Shown here: positions 21,856 through 30,332 of the stretch, one piece after another
Position numbering within the stretch: position 1 is the stretch's first letter
Layout: each line of letters starts with the position of its first letter
Assembly (NCBI GenBank): GCA_964613665.1
Contig: CAZTIG010000012.1
Location: 21,048-85,047, forward strand
Source: CAZQFV01 sp964613665
Lineage (GTDB): Bacteria > Chloroflexota > Chloroflexia > DTKN01
Length of the DNA: 64,000 bases
Direction: 5' to 3'
Program-made: the position numbers and the translations under genes
The notes under the pieces: model-generated
Told to the model about the DNA's origin: nothing
Databases searched by the model: none
The model's input: the letters and a program-made list of their open reading frames with translations, nothing else

Positions 21856-23424
21856 ATGATCGAGGGCCTGGCGCGGCCGCTATTGTGGGGTGGCATCGCT
21901 TTCGTCGTGGTGGTCGTCGCCCTGATCGTGCTGCGGGTGGTGACGAAGAAGCGCGTCTTTGGCACGCTGCTGACCGTGGTCATCGTGGCGGGGGTGCTCC
22001 TCGTGGTCGGCTATCGGTTGTTCTTTGGCCAGGCCCCTGCAGACCCTCTGGCCGACGGAGCCATCGTCGCAGCACAACGAGGGGACATTGCCGAGGTGGT
22101 CGAAGCCAGCGGCAACCTGGCCCCGGTGGCCCAGGTCTCCCTGGCCTTTGCCACCCAGGGCAAGCTGCAGGCGATCTATGTGCGCACGGGCGAGCGGGTC
22201 TATCCCGGCGAGGTGCTGGCCCAGCTGGACACGACCGATCTAGAGCTACAGCTGACCCAGGCCCAGGCCAGCCTGAGAGTCGCCGAGGCCAACTTCAGCA
22301 AGGTCACGGCCGGCGCCCGCCCCGAGGACGTCACCGTTGCCCGCAGCAGCCTCAGCCAGGCCCAGACCAGCCTGGTACAGCAGCAAGCCACCCTGGCGGC
22401 CGACACTGAACGGGCCCGCCTGAGCTGGATCCAGGCCGCCAACAACCTGCGCGACGCCCAGGCCAGGTATTCGCAGATCTACTGGGACAATATCGACCTG
22501 GCCAAGAAGCTGGCCGACATCGGCAAGTCCTTGCCCCAGGAGAACATAGACGCCGAGGCCAGCGCGTGGCGGGCGGTGGAGAACGCCGAGGCGGCCATGG
22601 ACCAGGCACGCCTGGCCTACGAGCAGGCCCAGGCACGCCAGGATGCTTCCATTCGCACGGCCCAGTCCCAGGTGACCACGGCGGCGGCCAATCTGGCCAA
22701 GCTGACCAACGGGGCCACCGAGCAGGACGTCGCCGCGGCCCAGGCCTCGGTCGACCAGGCTCGCGTCTCCGTCGAGTCGGCGCAGGCCCAGCTGGACAAG
22801 GCCACGCTGAAAGCCCCCTTTGCCGGCATCGTGGCCACCGTCCTGGCCGATGTGCACACCCAGGTCTCTCCGGCCACGCCGATCCTGGTGCTGCTGGATG
22901 CCACCTCCTACATACTCGACGTCGAGGTGGACGAGGTGGACATTTCCCGCGTGGTGGTCGGGCTGCCCGTCAGCATTACCCTCGACGCCCTGCCGGACAT
23001 GGATGTGCCCGGGCGGGTCAAGGAAGTGGCCCTGTCGCCCAGCCCCAGCACCGGGGTCGTGACCTACCGGGTGCGCGTGCAGGTCCTTGGGGGGCAGCAG
23101 ACGGGCGTACGGGCGGGCATGACCGCGAACGCCAGTATCATCACCCGGCGTGCGTCCGACGTGCTGATCGTGCCACGGCGGGCCGTGCGCGCCGATCCCG
23201 CCACGGGCGTCTATTACGTCGAGCGCGTGACCGCGGAAAACAAGCTGGAGCAGGTGCCGGTGCAGTTGGGCCTGCAGGACCCCTCGCTGGTGCAGATCGT
23301 GGCCGGCCTGCAGGAGGGGGAGCGGGTGTTTGTTCGCGGCGTGGTCCAGAACACGCTGCAGCAGATCATGCAGCAGCCGTCGAGCGCCAACATGAGCAAC
23401 TTTCGCCCGCAAGCACAACCGTAG
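21856..23424 (+). CDS. Periplasmic-adaptor-type efflux protein (HlyD/MacA family)
   Basis: 522 residues. Two hydrophobic segments at the N-terminus (about 8-27 and 36-56) are followed by a lipoyl/barrel-sandwich half (VVEASGNLAPVAQVSLAF ... GKLQAIYVRTGERVYPGEVLAQLD), a long alpha-helical hairpin (about 125-310, many heptads rich in AQA and SQAQ), the returning lipoyl half (ATLKAPFAGIVATVLADVH), and beta-barrel and membrane-proximal domains. It is the adaptor of an ABC efflux system, co-transcribed with the ATPase and permease that follow. A second transmembrane helix is unusual, since MacA-type adaptors usually have one anchor. AGGAGG precedes the ATG. Confidence 0.9.
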   Translation: MIEGLARPLLWGGIAFVVVVVALIVLRVVTKKRVFGTLLTVVIVAGVLLVVGYRLFFGQAPADPLADGAIVAAQRGDIAEVVEASGNLAPVAQVSLAFATQGKLQAIYVRTGERVYPGEVLAQLDTTDLELQLTQAQASLRVAEANFSKVTAGARPEDVTVARSSLSQAQTSLVQQQATLAADTERARLSWIQAANNLRDAQARYSQIYWDNIDLAKKLADIGKSLPQENIDAEASAWRAVENAEAAMDQARLAYEQAQARQDASIRTAQSQVTTAAANLAKLTNGATEQDVAAAQASVDQARVSVESAQAQLDKATLKAPFAGIVATVLADVHTQVSPATPILVLLDATSYILDVEVDEVDISRVVVGLPVSITLDALPDMDVPGRVKEVALSPSPSTGVVTYRVRVQVLGGQQTGVRAGMTANASIITRRASDVLIVPRRAVRADPATGVYYVERVTAENKLEQVPVQLGLQDPSLVQIVAGLQEGERVFVRGVVQNTLQQIMQQPSSANMSNFRPQAQP

Positions 23425-23436
23425 GGGAGGTGGGTG

Positions 23437-24174
23437 GTGGAGGATCGTGCCGTCATCCAGGTCGAGGACGTGACCAAGGTCTACCGCATGGGCGACGTGG
23501 AGGTGCACGCCCTGGGCGGCGTCTCCCTGCGGATCACCCAGGGAGAGATCATGGCCATCATGGGCCCGTCGGGCTCGGGCAAGTCCACGCTGATGAACAT
23601 TATTGGCTGCCTGGACACGCCGACGAGTGGGAGCTACATGCTGGACGGCCGGCGGGTGGACGACCTGCGCGATAACGAGCTGGCCGAGGTGCGCAATCGC
23701 AAGATCGGTTTTGTCTTCCAGACGTTCAACCTGCTCGCGCGGACGCCCGCCCAGCAGCAGGTCGAGCTGCCGCTGATCTACAGCGGGGTCGGTCCGGTCG
23801 CCCGGCGCAAGATGGCCCGCGCTGCCCTGGAGTCGGTGGGGCTGGGCGAGCGCACGCAGCACAAGCCCAACGAGCTTTCCGGCGGACAGCAACAGCGCGT
23901 GGCCATCGCCCGGGCCCTGGTCAACGACCCGGCGATCATCCTGGCCGACGAGCCCACCGGCAACCTGGACAGCACCTCGGGGGAGGAGATCATGGCCATC
24001 TTCCAGAGGCTGAACCAGGAGCGGGGTATCACCGTCGTCTTTGTCACACACGACCGGACCATCGCCGAGCACACCCGGCGCATCGTGCAGCTCTACGATG
24101 GGCGCATCGTGCGCGAGGAGGTGGTGGCCCAGCCCCGCCAGGCGCGGGCCACGGCGCGCAAGGGGGAGCCATGA
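23437..24174 (+). CDS. ABC transporter ATP-binding protein (MacB/LolD type)
   Basis: 245-residue ATPase: Walker A GPSGSGKST, Q-loop FQTFNLL, signature LSGGQQQRVAIARAL, Walker B IILADEPTGNLD, H-loop THD. The NLDSTSGEEIM segment marks the MacB/LolD/FtsE type that pairs with FtsX-like permeases. GTG at 23437 has GGGGAGG 6 nt upstream; the preceding GTG (23434) is too close. The stop overlaps the permease start (ATGA), so the products are translationally coupled. Confidence 0.93.
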   Translation: MEDRAVIQVEDVTKVYRMGDVEVHALGGVSLRITQGEIMAIMGPSGSGKSTLMNIIGCLDTPTSGSYMLDGRRVDDLRDNELAEVRNRKIGFVFQTFNLLARTPAQQQVELPLIYSGVGPVARRKMARAALESVGLGERTQHKPNELSGGQQQRVAIARALVNDPAIILADEPTGNLDSTSGEEIMAIFQRLNQERGITVVFVTHDRTIAEHTRRIVQLYDGRIVREEVVAQPRQARATARKGEP

Positions 24175-25409
24175 ACATCGTGGAGAGTGTGCGCATTGCC
24201 CTGCGCGCCCTGGCGGCGAACAAGCTGCGTGCTGTCCTGACCATGCTGGGCATCATCATCGGCGTGGGCGCGGTCATCGCCCTCCTGTCTCTGGGCCAGG
24301 CCGTGCAGACGACCGTCGAGCAGCAGATCCAGGGCGTCGGCTCGAACCTGCTGATCGTCTTTAGCGGCACCTTTGGCAGCACACAGCAGCGTATCGAGCC
24401 GCTCACCTACCGCGATGCCCAGGCCCTGGCCGATCCCCTCGTCGCCCCGGACGTGGCTGCAGTGGCGCCATCGATCCAGCGCAGCGCCACGGTGGTCTAC
24501 GGGTCCAATGAGGGCAACGCCACCATCGTCGGGGTGACACCGGAGTACTCCTTCGTGCGCAACGCCCCGGTGGCAGAGGGCCGTTTCATCGAGGAGGGAG
24601 ATGTCGTCGCCCGCAGCCGGGTCTGTGTGCTGGGATCGGACGTGGTCAGCACCCTCTTTCCCGATGCGTTCGCCCTGGGGCAGACGGTCAAGATCCGCGG
24701 CGTGCCTTTCCGGGTGGTGGGGATCATGGAGACCAAAGGCGGCGGCGGGTTCGGGGGCGGCTTTGGCATGTCCCAGGACAGCTACGTGTACGTGCCCCTG
24801 ACGACGGCGGCGGCGCGCCTCTTTGGCACGCGCACGGCCGGTGGCGACTTTGTCGTTTCACTGATCAATGTCGCCGCCATCGACCAGCGGAGCCTAGACG
24901 CGGCCATCGAGCAGGTCACCCTCGTCCTGCGCGATCGCCACGGCCTGACCTACCAGGACAATGACTTTTCCATCGTCACCCAGAACGACATCGTCGACGT
25001 GGCCAGCTCGATCATCGGCATCCTGACGATCTTCCTGGGGGCCATCGCCGGCATCTCCCTGTTGGTCGGCGGCATCGGCATCATGAACATCATGCTCGTC
25101 TCGGTGACCGAGCGGACCCGGGAGATCGGCATCCGCAAGGCGGTGGGGGCCAAGCGCCGCGACATCCTCTGGCAGTTCCTGATCGAGGCCATGGTGCTGA
25201 GCCTCTTGGGCGGGTTGGTGGGGATTCTCCTGGGCTTTGCCGGCGCCACGCTGGTGACGCGGATCGAGCCGCAGATCCAGGTGGCGCTCTCCCTGGACAC
25301 GGTCCTCCTGGCCACCGGTTTCTCGGCGGCCGTGGGGCTGTTCTTCGGCATCTACCCGGCCATGCGCGCCTCGGGGCTGAACCCGATCGACGCGTTGCGC
25401 TACGAGTAG
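24171..25409 (+). CDS. ABC transporter permease (MacB/FtsX type)
   Basis: 412-residue permease with the MacB layout: one helix near the N-terminus (about 20-45, LTMLGIIIGVGAVIALLSLGQ), a large extracytoplasmic MacB_PCD domain (about 50-275), and three C-terminal helices in the FtsX domain (GISLLVGGIGIMNIMLVSVTERTREIGIRKAVGAKRRDI motif region at about 285-325). In Gram-negative MacB the ATPase and permease are one chain; here they are split. Substrate unknown; members export antibiotics, peptides or lipoproteins. Confidence 0.93.
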   Translation: MNIVESVRIALRALAANKLRAVLTMLGIIIGVGAVIALLSLGQAVQTTVEQQIQGVGSNLLIVFSGTFGSTQQRIEPLTYRDAQALADPLVAPDVAAVAPSIQRSATVVYGSNEGNATIVGVTPEYSFVRNAPVAEGRFIEEGDVVARSRVCVLGSDVVSTLFPDAFALGQTVKIRGVPFRVVGIMETKGGGGFGGGFGMSQDSYVYVPLTTAAARLFGTRTAGGDFVVSLINVAAIDQRSLDAAIEQVTLVLRDRHGLTYQDNDFSIVTQNDIVDVASSIIGILTIFLGAIAGISLLVGGIGIMNIMLVSVTERTREIGIRKAVGAKRRDILWQFLIEAMVLSLLGGLVGILLGFAGATLVTRIEPQIQVALSLDTVLLATGFSAAVGLFFGIYPAMRASGLNPIDALRYE

Positions 25410-25438
25410 GCAGCGGGCCAACGGGCCAGCCGGATTGC

Positions 25439-25473
25439 GGGCCGGCGGGAATTCCGCCGGCCCTTCTGGTTTG
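25439..25473 (+). terminator. Intrinsic terminator of the efflux operon
   Basis: 10-bp perfect stem GGGCCGGCGG/CCGCCGGCCC (25439-25463), loop GAATT, followed by TTCTGGTTT. The last T residues are also the start of the next -35 box. Confidence 0.7.
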
Positions 25474-25500
25474 ACAGCTCCCCGGTGCCGATGCTATACT
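25471..25500 (+). promoter_or_regulatory. Promoter of the radical SAM / Cys-Ala-tail operon
   Basis: TTGACA (25471-25476) and TATACT (25495-25500), 18-nt spacer. No other clear promoter is seen before 30327, so it probably serves all four genes. Confidence 0.75.
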
Positions 25501-25581
25501 GGGCGGGCGAACATTTCGCCGGCCTGCACGTACAACACTTGGGTCTCGGCAGGACGCGCTGAGCAGCCAAAGGAGCGAGCC

Positions 25582-25992
25582 ATGGCCAAAGGAACGCGCA
25601 GCGGTGGGGCGGTCGCCGCCCTGATCGGAGCGATCAGCGGGTTCGTCATCGCGGCGATCCTGCTCTTTTTCGGCGTACTCTACATCCTGGGGTCCGGCTC
25701 GCCGGAGTACGGCGATCCCGGCTGGCTGACCACGGGTGTCGTCCTGGTGGTCATCGCCCTGGCCCTGGTCGGCGGGGGCATCGTCCTGGTGTTGGCCACC
25801 CGTCCCAAGCCGCCGCAGGAGATCGTGCAGAAGATCGACCTGAGCGGGGACATGGGCATGGCCAAGCTCAAGTGCAAGAACTGCGGGGCCGAGCTGGACA
25901 AGAACAGCATTCTGGTGAAGGAGGGGGCGATATTCGTCTCCTGTCCCTTCTGCGGCTCGACCTACCAGATGGTGGAGGAGCCCAAGTGGTGA
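25582..25992 (+). CDS. Small membrane protein with C-terminal zinc ribbon
   Basis: 136 residues, function unknown. Two transmembrane helices (about 11-38 and 47-74) are followed by a cytoplasmic tail with two CxxC knuckles (KCKNCGAEL and CPFCGSTYQM) forming a predicted zinc ribbon at the C-terminus. AGGAG precedes the ATG. First gene after the promoter and 101 nt before the Cys-Ala-tailed protein, so it may belong to the same functional unit, perhaps as a membrane scaffold. That is inference from position. Confidence 0.75.
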   Translation: MAKGTRSGGAVAALIGAISGFVIAAILLFFGVLYILGSGSPEYGDPGWLTTGVVLVVIALALVGGGIVLVLATRPKPPQEIVQKIDLSGDMGMAKLKCKNCGAELDKNSILVKEGAIFVSCPFCGSTYQMVEEPKW

Positions 25993-26093
25993 AGGGAGGC
26001 GCGGAGAACGCGGAGAGCGTGAGGAATCGCCAAGAGCGCGCCTCTGTCTCCTCGGCCCTTTTGCGCACTCTGCTGCGGTAAGGAGGATTCGCC

Positions 26094-27752
26094 ATGCGCC
26101 GTACGCTGCGGTACTGCCTCCTGGCCCTCGGCCTGCTCCTGTTGTTTGTCGTGAGCGCGGCGCCCGGCCAGGCCCAGGACTATTCCTACACCCTGGATTC
26201 CATGGAGGTGGACGTCTGGGTCAACACCGACGGCTCGGTGCGGCTGGAGTACTGGTTCACCTTCACCTCCGACCCGGGCTATACGATCGAGGCTGTCGAC
26301 GTGGGCACGCCCAACAGCGACTTTTCCGGCGTCAGCGCCGACATCGGCGGCCGGCCGGCCTCCATCGGCTCCGACTTCCTGGGCGAAGGCAGCGGCTTTG
26401 CCGTGCACCTGGGGACAGGAACCATCGGCTCCGGGCAGACCGGGACGGTGCATGTCGTAGTGGAACGGGTCGGCAAGATGGTCTATGCCGACGACAAGGA
26501 TGCCGAGTATGCCAGCACCGCCTTCGCCCCGGCCTACTTCCCCGGCGGCTCGGCCCACGGGACCTCAGGCATCGTCGTCCGTATGCACCTGCCGCCGGGC
26601 GTGCAGCCGGAGGAGCCGCGCTGGCACGCCAGTCCTTCTGGCTGGCCCTCCGAGCCGCAGCGCTATCATGACGCTGAGGGGCGCATCGTCTACGAGTGGG
26701 CCAACTCCTCGGCCCGCCCGGACCAGCAGTACCTCTTTGGCGCCTCCTTCCCCCGCCAGTACGTAGACGCGGCTGCCATCCAGGCGGCCCCGGCGGGCAC
26801 GAGCGGGATCCTGGGTATCCTGAGCGCGATCGGCGGGGTGATCTGCAGCCCGCCGGCCATCGTCATCGGCATCATCGTCCTGATTACCGCCATTGGCTGG
26901 CGTTCCCAGTCCGGCCGGCGCATGAAGTACCTGCCCCCGTCGATGCAGGTCGAGGGGGTCGGCATCAAGCGCGGCCTGACGGCCGTGGAGGCGGCCATCG
27001 TCCTGGAGACGCCGTTGAACCAGGTCCTGACGATGACCCTCTTCGGTTTGCTCAAGAAGGGGGCGGTGACGGTGCTGGAGGACAACCCGCTGCAGCTCCA
27101 GGTCAACGAACCGCTGCCCGAGGGGCTGCACAGCTACGAAAAGGACTTTGTCGCCGCCGTCAAGGGCGGCACGCTGGACGAAGCCAAGCTGCGCGCGGGC
27201 ATCGTCAACCTGGTCAAAGAGGTCAACACCAAGATGAAGGGCTTTAGCCGCAAGGAGACGGTGGCCTACTACCGCGACATCGTCAAGCGGGCCTGGCAGC
27301 AGGTGGAGGGGGGGGCAACACCGGAGGTGCGTGGCCAGCTCTACAGCGACGGCCTGGAGTGGACCATGCTGGACGACGATTTCCAGGGCCGCACCGAGCG
27401 CACCTTCCGCGAGGGGCCGGTCTTTATGCCGCTCTGGTGGGGGCACTATCGCCCCTGGAGCCGCACCGTGCCGGGCGGGGTGCCGGCGGCCGCTCCGGCG
27501 GGCGGCCCGATCCGCATGCCGGCTCTGCCGGGATCCGACTTTGCCGCCAAGATGGTGCGCGGGATCCAGGGCACGGCCGGCAACATCGTACGCAACGTGA
27601 CCGGCTTCACCGGCAGCGTGACCCAGGTGACCAACCCGGTCCCCAAGACCACGTACAGCGGCGGCAGCCGCAGCTCCGGCGGCGGCTGCGCCTGTGCCTG
27701 CGCCTGTGCCTGCGCCGGCTGCGCCTGCGCCTGCGCGGGGGGCGGAAGGTAG
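26094..27752 (+). CDS. DUF2207-like membrane protein with a Cys-Ala repeat tail
   Basis: 552 residues. A signal peptide (about 1-27, ending AQA) is followed by an extracytoplasmic beta-rich domain (about 28-225) like that of DUF2207 proteins, a membrane helix (about 237-266), and a cytoplasmic region with a winged-helix-like segment (LTAVEAAIVLETPLNQVLTMTLFGLLKKGAV is typical). The last 21 residues are extreme: after SSGGG come five Cys-Ala pairs, Gly, three more Cys-Ala pairs, and GGGR, so eight cysteines at 532, 534, 536, 538, 540, 543, 545 and 547. The topology puts the tail in the cytoplasm. The stop is 2 nt before a radical SAM gene, so the tail is a strong candidate for its substrate. 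The similarity to DUF2207 is by eye. Confidence 0.8.
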   Translation: MRRTLRYCLLALGLLLLFVVSAAPGQAQDYSYTLDSMEVDVWVNTDGSVRLEYWFTFTSDPGYTIEAVDVGTPNSDFSGVSADIGGRPASIGSDFLGEGSGFAVHLGTGTIGSGQTGTVHVVVERVGKMVYADDKDAEYASTAFAPAYFPGGSAHGTSGIVVRMHLPPGVQPEEPRWHASPSGWPSEPQRYHDAEGRIVYEWANSSARPDQQYLFGASFPRQYVDAAAIQAAPAGTSGILGILSAIGGVICSPPAIVIGIIVLITAIGWRSQSGRRMKYLPPSMQVEGVGIKRGLTAVEAAIVLETPLNQVLTMTLFGLLKKGAVTVLEDNPLQLQVNEPLPEGLHSYEKDFVAAVKGGTLDEAKLRAGIVNLVKEVNTKMKGFSRKETVAYYRDIVKRAWQQVEGGATPEVRGQLYSDGLEWTMLDDDFQGRTERTFREGPVFMPLWWGHYRPWSRTVPGGVPAAAPAGGPIRMPALPGSDFAAKMVRGIQGTAGNIVRNVTGFTGSVTQVTNPVPKTTYSGGSRSSGGGCACACACACAGCACACAGGGR

Positions 27753-27754
27753 CA

Positions 27755-29110
27755 GTGCGGATGGCTGTCCTCGACCGGCTGCGCCGTGCCATACATAGCC
27801 CGCAGTCCCTGTCTGCCGGCCTCACAGCCTACGAGCGCTGGGACGGCCACGGCGGACGGGTGCGTCTGCACCTGCGACGCGAGGCGGACGGGCGCGGCCT
27901 GCTGGTAATCAACGCCGCCCGCGTCCTGCACCTGAACCAGACCGCCGCCGAGTACGCCGGTCTGGTACTGGAGGAGGTCGCCGAGGACGAGGCCGTGCGC
28001 CGCGTGCGCCAGCGCTACCGCGTGGACGAGGCCACGGCGCGGGCCGATTTCCGCCGCGTGCGGCAGCAGATCGAGACGCTCATCCACCCCGACCCCGGCA
28101 CCTGCCCGATCGTCGGGCTGGAGCTGGAGCGGGTGGACCCCTTCTCCGTGCCGTTGAGCGCCCCCTACCGCATGGACCTGGCCCTGACCTACCGCTGCCA
28201 GAACAGCTGCCCGCACTGCTACGTGGCTCGCTCCGCCGACCACCCCGAGCTGGACACGGCCGGCTGGCAGGCAGTGCTGCAGCGGGTATGGGCGGCGGGC
28301 GTCCCCCACGTCTGCTTCACGGGGGGCGAGGCCACGCTGCGGCCGGACCTGGCCGCGCTGGTGGCGCATGCCCAGGGGCTGGGCATGGTGGCCGGCCTGC
28401 TCACCAACGGCCGCCGCCTGGCCGACGCCGCCTACGTGCAGGAGCTGGCTGCGGCCGGCCTGGACCACGTCCAGATCACCGTCGAATCGCACGATGCGGC
28501 GGTGCACGACGGCATGGTCGCGGCGCCGGGCGCCTGGCAGGAGACGGTCCGGGGTGTGCGCAACGCCCTGGCCGCCGGGCTCTACACCACCACCAACACC
28601 ACCCTGACGCGCGAGAACGTCGCCGGCATCGTCGACACGGTCGCCTTCATCGCCGACCTGGGCGTGCCTACCTTTGCCTGCAACAGCCTGATCTACGCCG
28701 GCCGGGGCGCCCGTGTGGGCACGGGCTTCCGCGAAGGGGAGCTGGTGCCGATCCTGGAGCAGGTACGGGAGGCTGCCGCGCGGAGGAACCTCCGCCTGAT
28801 CTGGTACACCCCGACCCAGTACTGCGCCCTTTCCCCGCTGCAGCTGGAACTGGGCGTCAAGGCCTGCACGGCGGCGCTGTATAACATGTGCGTCGAGCCC
28901 GACGGCGCGGTCATCCCCTGCCAGAGCTACTACCGGCCCCTGGGGGACATCCTGCACGACCCCTGGGAGGCCATCTGGAACCACGACCTGGCGCGCGCCC
29001 TGCGCGAGCGCCGCTATGTGCCGGAGAAATGTCGGGAGTGCCCGGAGTTGCACCTCTGCGGCGGGGGATGCCCGCTGTATCTGGAGCACGACAAGGAGGC
29101 GATGCCATGA
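27755..29110 (+). CDS. Radical SAM/SPASM peptide-modifying enzyme with N-terminal PqqD-like domain
   Basis: 451 residues. The N-terminal region (about 45-110, LLVINAARVLHLNQTAAEYA and a following helix) is a PqqD-like peptide-recognition domain. The radical SAM core starts at about 135; the 4Fe-4S ligands are C148, C152 and C155 (CxxxCxxC), with the SAM-binding GGE in CFTGGEATLRPDL. A SPASM domain with auxiliary-cluster cysteines (YNMCVEPDGAVIPCQSYYRPLG ... KCRECPELHLCGGGC) ends the protein. SPASM enzymes with PqqD domains usually modify ribosomal peptides (thioether, C-C or epimerisation chemistry). GTG at 27755 is 5 nt from GGAAGG; ATG at 27761 is the alternative. Immediate neighbour of the Cys-Ala-tailed protein gene. 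Confidence 0.92.
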   Translation: MRMAVLDRLRRAIHSPQSLSAGLTAYERWDGHGGRVRLHLRREADGRGLLVINAARVLHLNQTAAEYAGLVLEEVAEDEAVRRVRQRYRVDEATARADFRRVRQQIETLIHPDPGTCPIVGLELERVDPFSVPLSAPYRMDLALTYRCQNSCPHCYVARSADHPELDTAGWQAVLQRVWAAGVPHVCFTGGEATLRPDLAALVAHAQGLGMVAGLLTNGRRLADAAYVQELAAAGLDHVQITVESHDAAVHDGMVAAPGAWQETVRGVRNALAAGLYTTTNTTLTRENVAGIVDTVAFIADLGVPTFACNSLIYAGRGARVGTGFREGELVPILEQVREAAARRNLRLIWYTPTQYCALSPLQLELGVKACTAALYNMCVEPDGAVIPCQSYYRPLGDILHDPWEAIWNHDLARALRERRYVPEKCRECPELHLCGGGCPLYLEHDKEAMP

Positions 29111-30327
29111 CCCTGTTGGAAATGATCCGTTCCTGGTTCACCCCCTATCGCCCCCTGGCTCAGGAGATGCTGCACTACCAGACGCCGCCGGATGCGGCCG
29201 ACCAGTACCGCCTGCACCTGCGCATCGAGAAGGACGGGCGGGGACTGCTCGTCGTCAACGCCGCTACCGTGCTACACCTCAACCAGACCGCCGCGGAGTA
29301 TGCCCGCCTGCTCATCCAGGGGCTGGCGGAGGATGATGCCGTGCGTGCGATCACGCGGCGCTACCGCGTGGGGGCGGCGCAGGCCCGCGCCGACTACCGC
29401 CGCCTGCAGGAGCAGATCATGACCCTCGCCACCGCCGTCGACGTGGCCCCGGATGCCTACCTGGACGCGCGTGTGGAGCCGTTCTCCGTGGAGACCTCGG
29501 CGCCCTACCGCGTCGACATCGCCCTGACCTATCGCCTGGACGAAAGCGGTACGCTCCAAGGGGAGGCCCGCCGCCGGGTGGAGCGCGAGCTGACCGCAGC
29601 CGAGTGGCGAGAGGTGCTGAACCGCCTCTGGCAGGTGGGCGTGCCCCACGTTTGCTTCACCGGGGGCGAACCGACCCTGCGCGACGACCTGGTCGACCTC
29701 GTGCGCCACGCCGAGGGTCTCGGCATGGTCAGCGGCGTGCTCAGCGATGGCCGCCGCCTGCGCGACGCCGCCTACCTGGACGCACTCCTGCGGGCCGGGC
29801 TGGACCACCTGCAGGTCACCATGGCCTCGCACCTGCCCGAGGTGCACGACCGCCTGGTCGGGCAGGCGGGCTGGTGGGAGCAGGCTGTGGCCGGCCTGCG
29901 TAACGCCATCTCCGCCGACCTCTACGTCGTCGTGCACCTGGTGATCACCCCGGAGAACGCCGCCACGGCCGTGGAGACGGTCGATTATCTGGGCAACCTG
30001 GGCGTGCGCGCGGTGGCGTTGAGCAGCCCGCTAGCGTCCGCCGACGAGGAGCAGCGCGCGCCGCTGCAGGCGGCGCTGTCCGCAGCCCAGGAGGCAGCCC
30101 AGGCGCGCGACATGGCCGTGATCTGGAACCTGGCCGCCCCCTACTCGCACGCCAACCCGATCGAACTGGAGGCCGACCTGGCCACCCAGCAGGTCACGCG
30201 CCCGTACCTGTACCTCGAGCCGGACGGCGATGTTCTCCCGGCGCAGGGCTGCAACGTGGTGCTGGGGAACATCCTGGGCGACGCCTGGGAGGCGATCTGG
30301 CAGAACCCGGCCCGCAGAGGCCTGTAG
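29107..30327 (+). CDS. Radical SAM-like paralogue lacking the Fe-S cysteines (predicted pseudoenzyme)
   Basis: 406 residues, clearly paralogous to the preceding enzyme over the PqqD-like domain (LLVVNAATVLHLNQTAAEYA) and the barrel (GVPHVCFTGGEPTLRDDLVD, LDHLQVTMASH). The cluster motif is gone: the positions equal to C148, C152 and C155 are L144, G148 and Q151 in ALTYRLDESGTLQ. The SPASM cysteines are also lost (LYLEPDGDVLPAQGCN), and the protein ends before the last cysteine block. The reading frame is intact with normal codon use, so it is not simple decay. It may be a recognition or scaffold partner of the active enzyme. ATGA overlap with the upstream stop indicates translational coupling. 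Confidence 0.88.
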   Translation: MTLLEMIRSWFTPYRPLAQEMLHYQTPPDAADQYRLHLRIEKDGRGLLVVNAATVLHLNQTAAEYARLLIQGLAEDDAVRAITRRYRVGAAQARADYRRLQEQIMTLATAVDVAPDAYLDARVEPFSVETSAPYRVDIALTYRLDESGTLQGEARRRVERELTAAEWREVLNRLWQVGVPHVCFTGGEPTLRDDLVDLVRHAEGLGMVSGVLSDGRRLRDAAYLDALLRAGLDHLQVTMASHLPEVHDRLVGQAGWWEQAVAGLRNAISADLYVVVHLVITPENAATAVETVDYLGNLGVRAVALSSPLASADEEQRAPLQAALSAAQEAAQARDMAVIWNLAAPYSHANPIELEADLATQQVTRPYLYLEPDGDVLPAQGCNVVLGNILGDAWEAIWQNPARRGL

Positions 30328-30332
30328 GCGAA

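Noticed and set aside
22246..24072. Long minus-strand frame antisense to the efflux adaptor and ATPase genes
   Set aside because: Composition is a mirror of the real genes; no start site or recognisable domain.
25992..26093. A short gene between the zinc-ribbon and Cys-Ala proteins (repeats of GCGGAGA-type)
   Set aside because: About 100 nt with a degenerate 9-bp repeat and no supported start; treated as spacer.
29107..30327. Treating the second radical SAM-like gene as a pseudogene
   Set aside because: The frame is full length, coupled to the upstream gene and free of stops; only the cysteines are lost, so a pseudoenzyme fits better.
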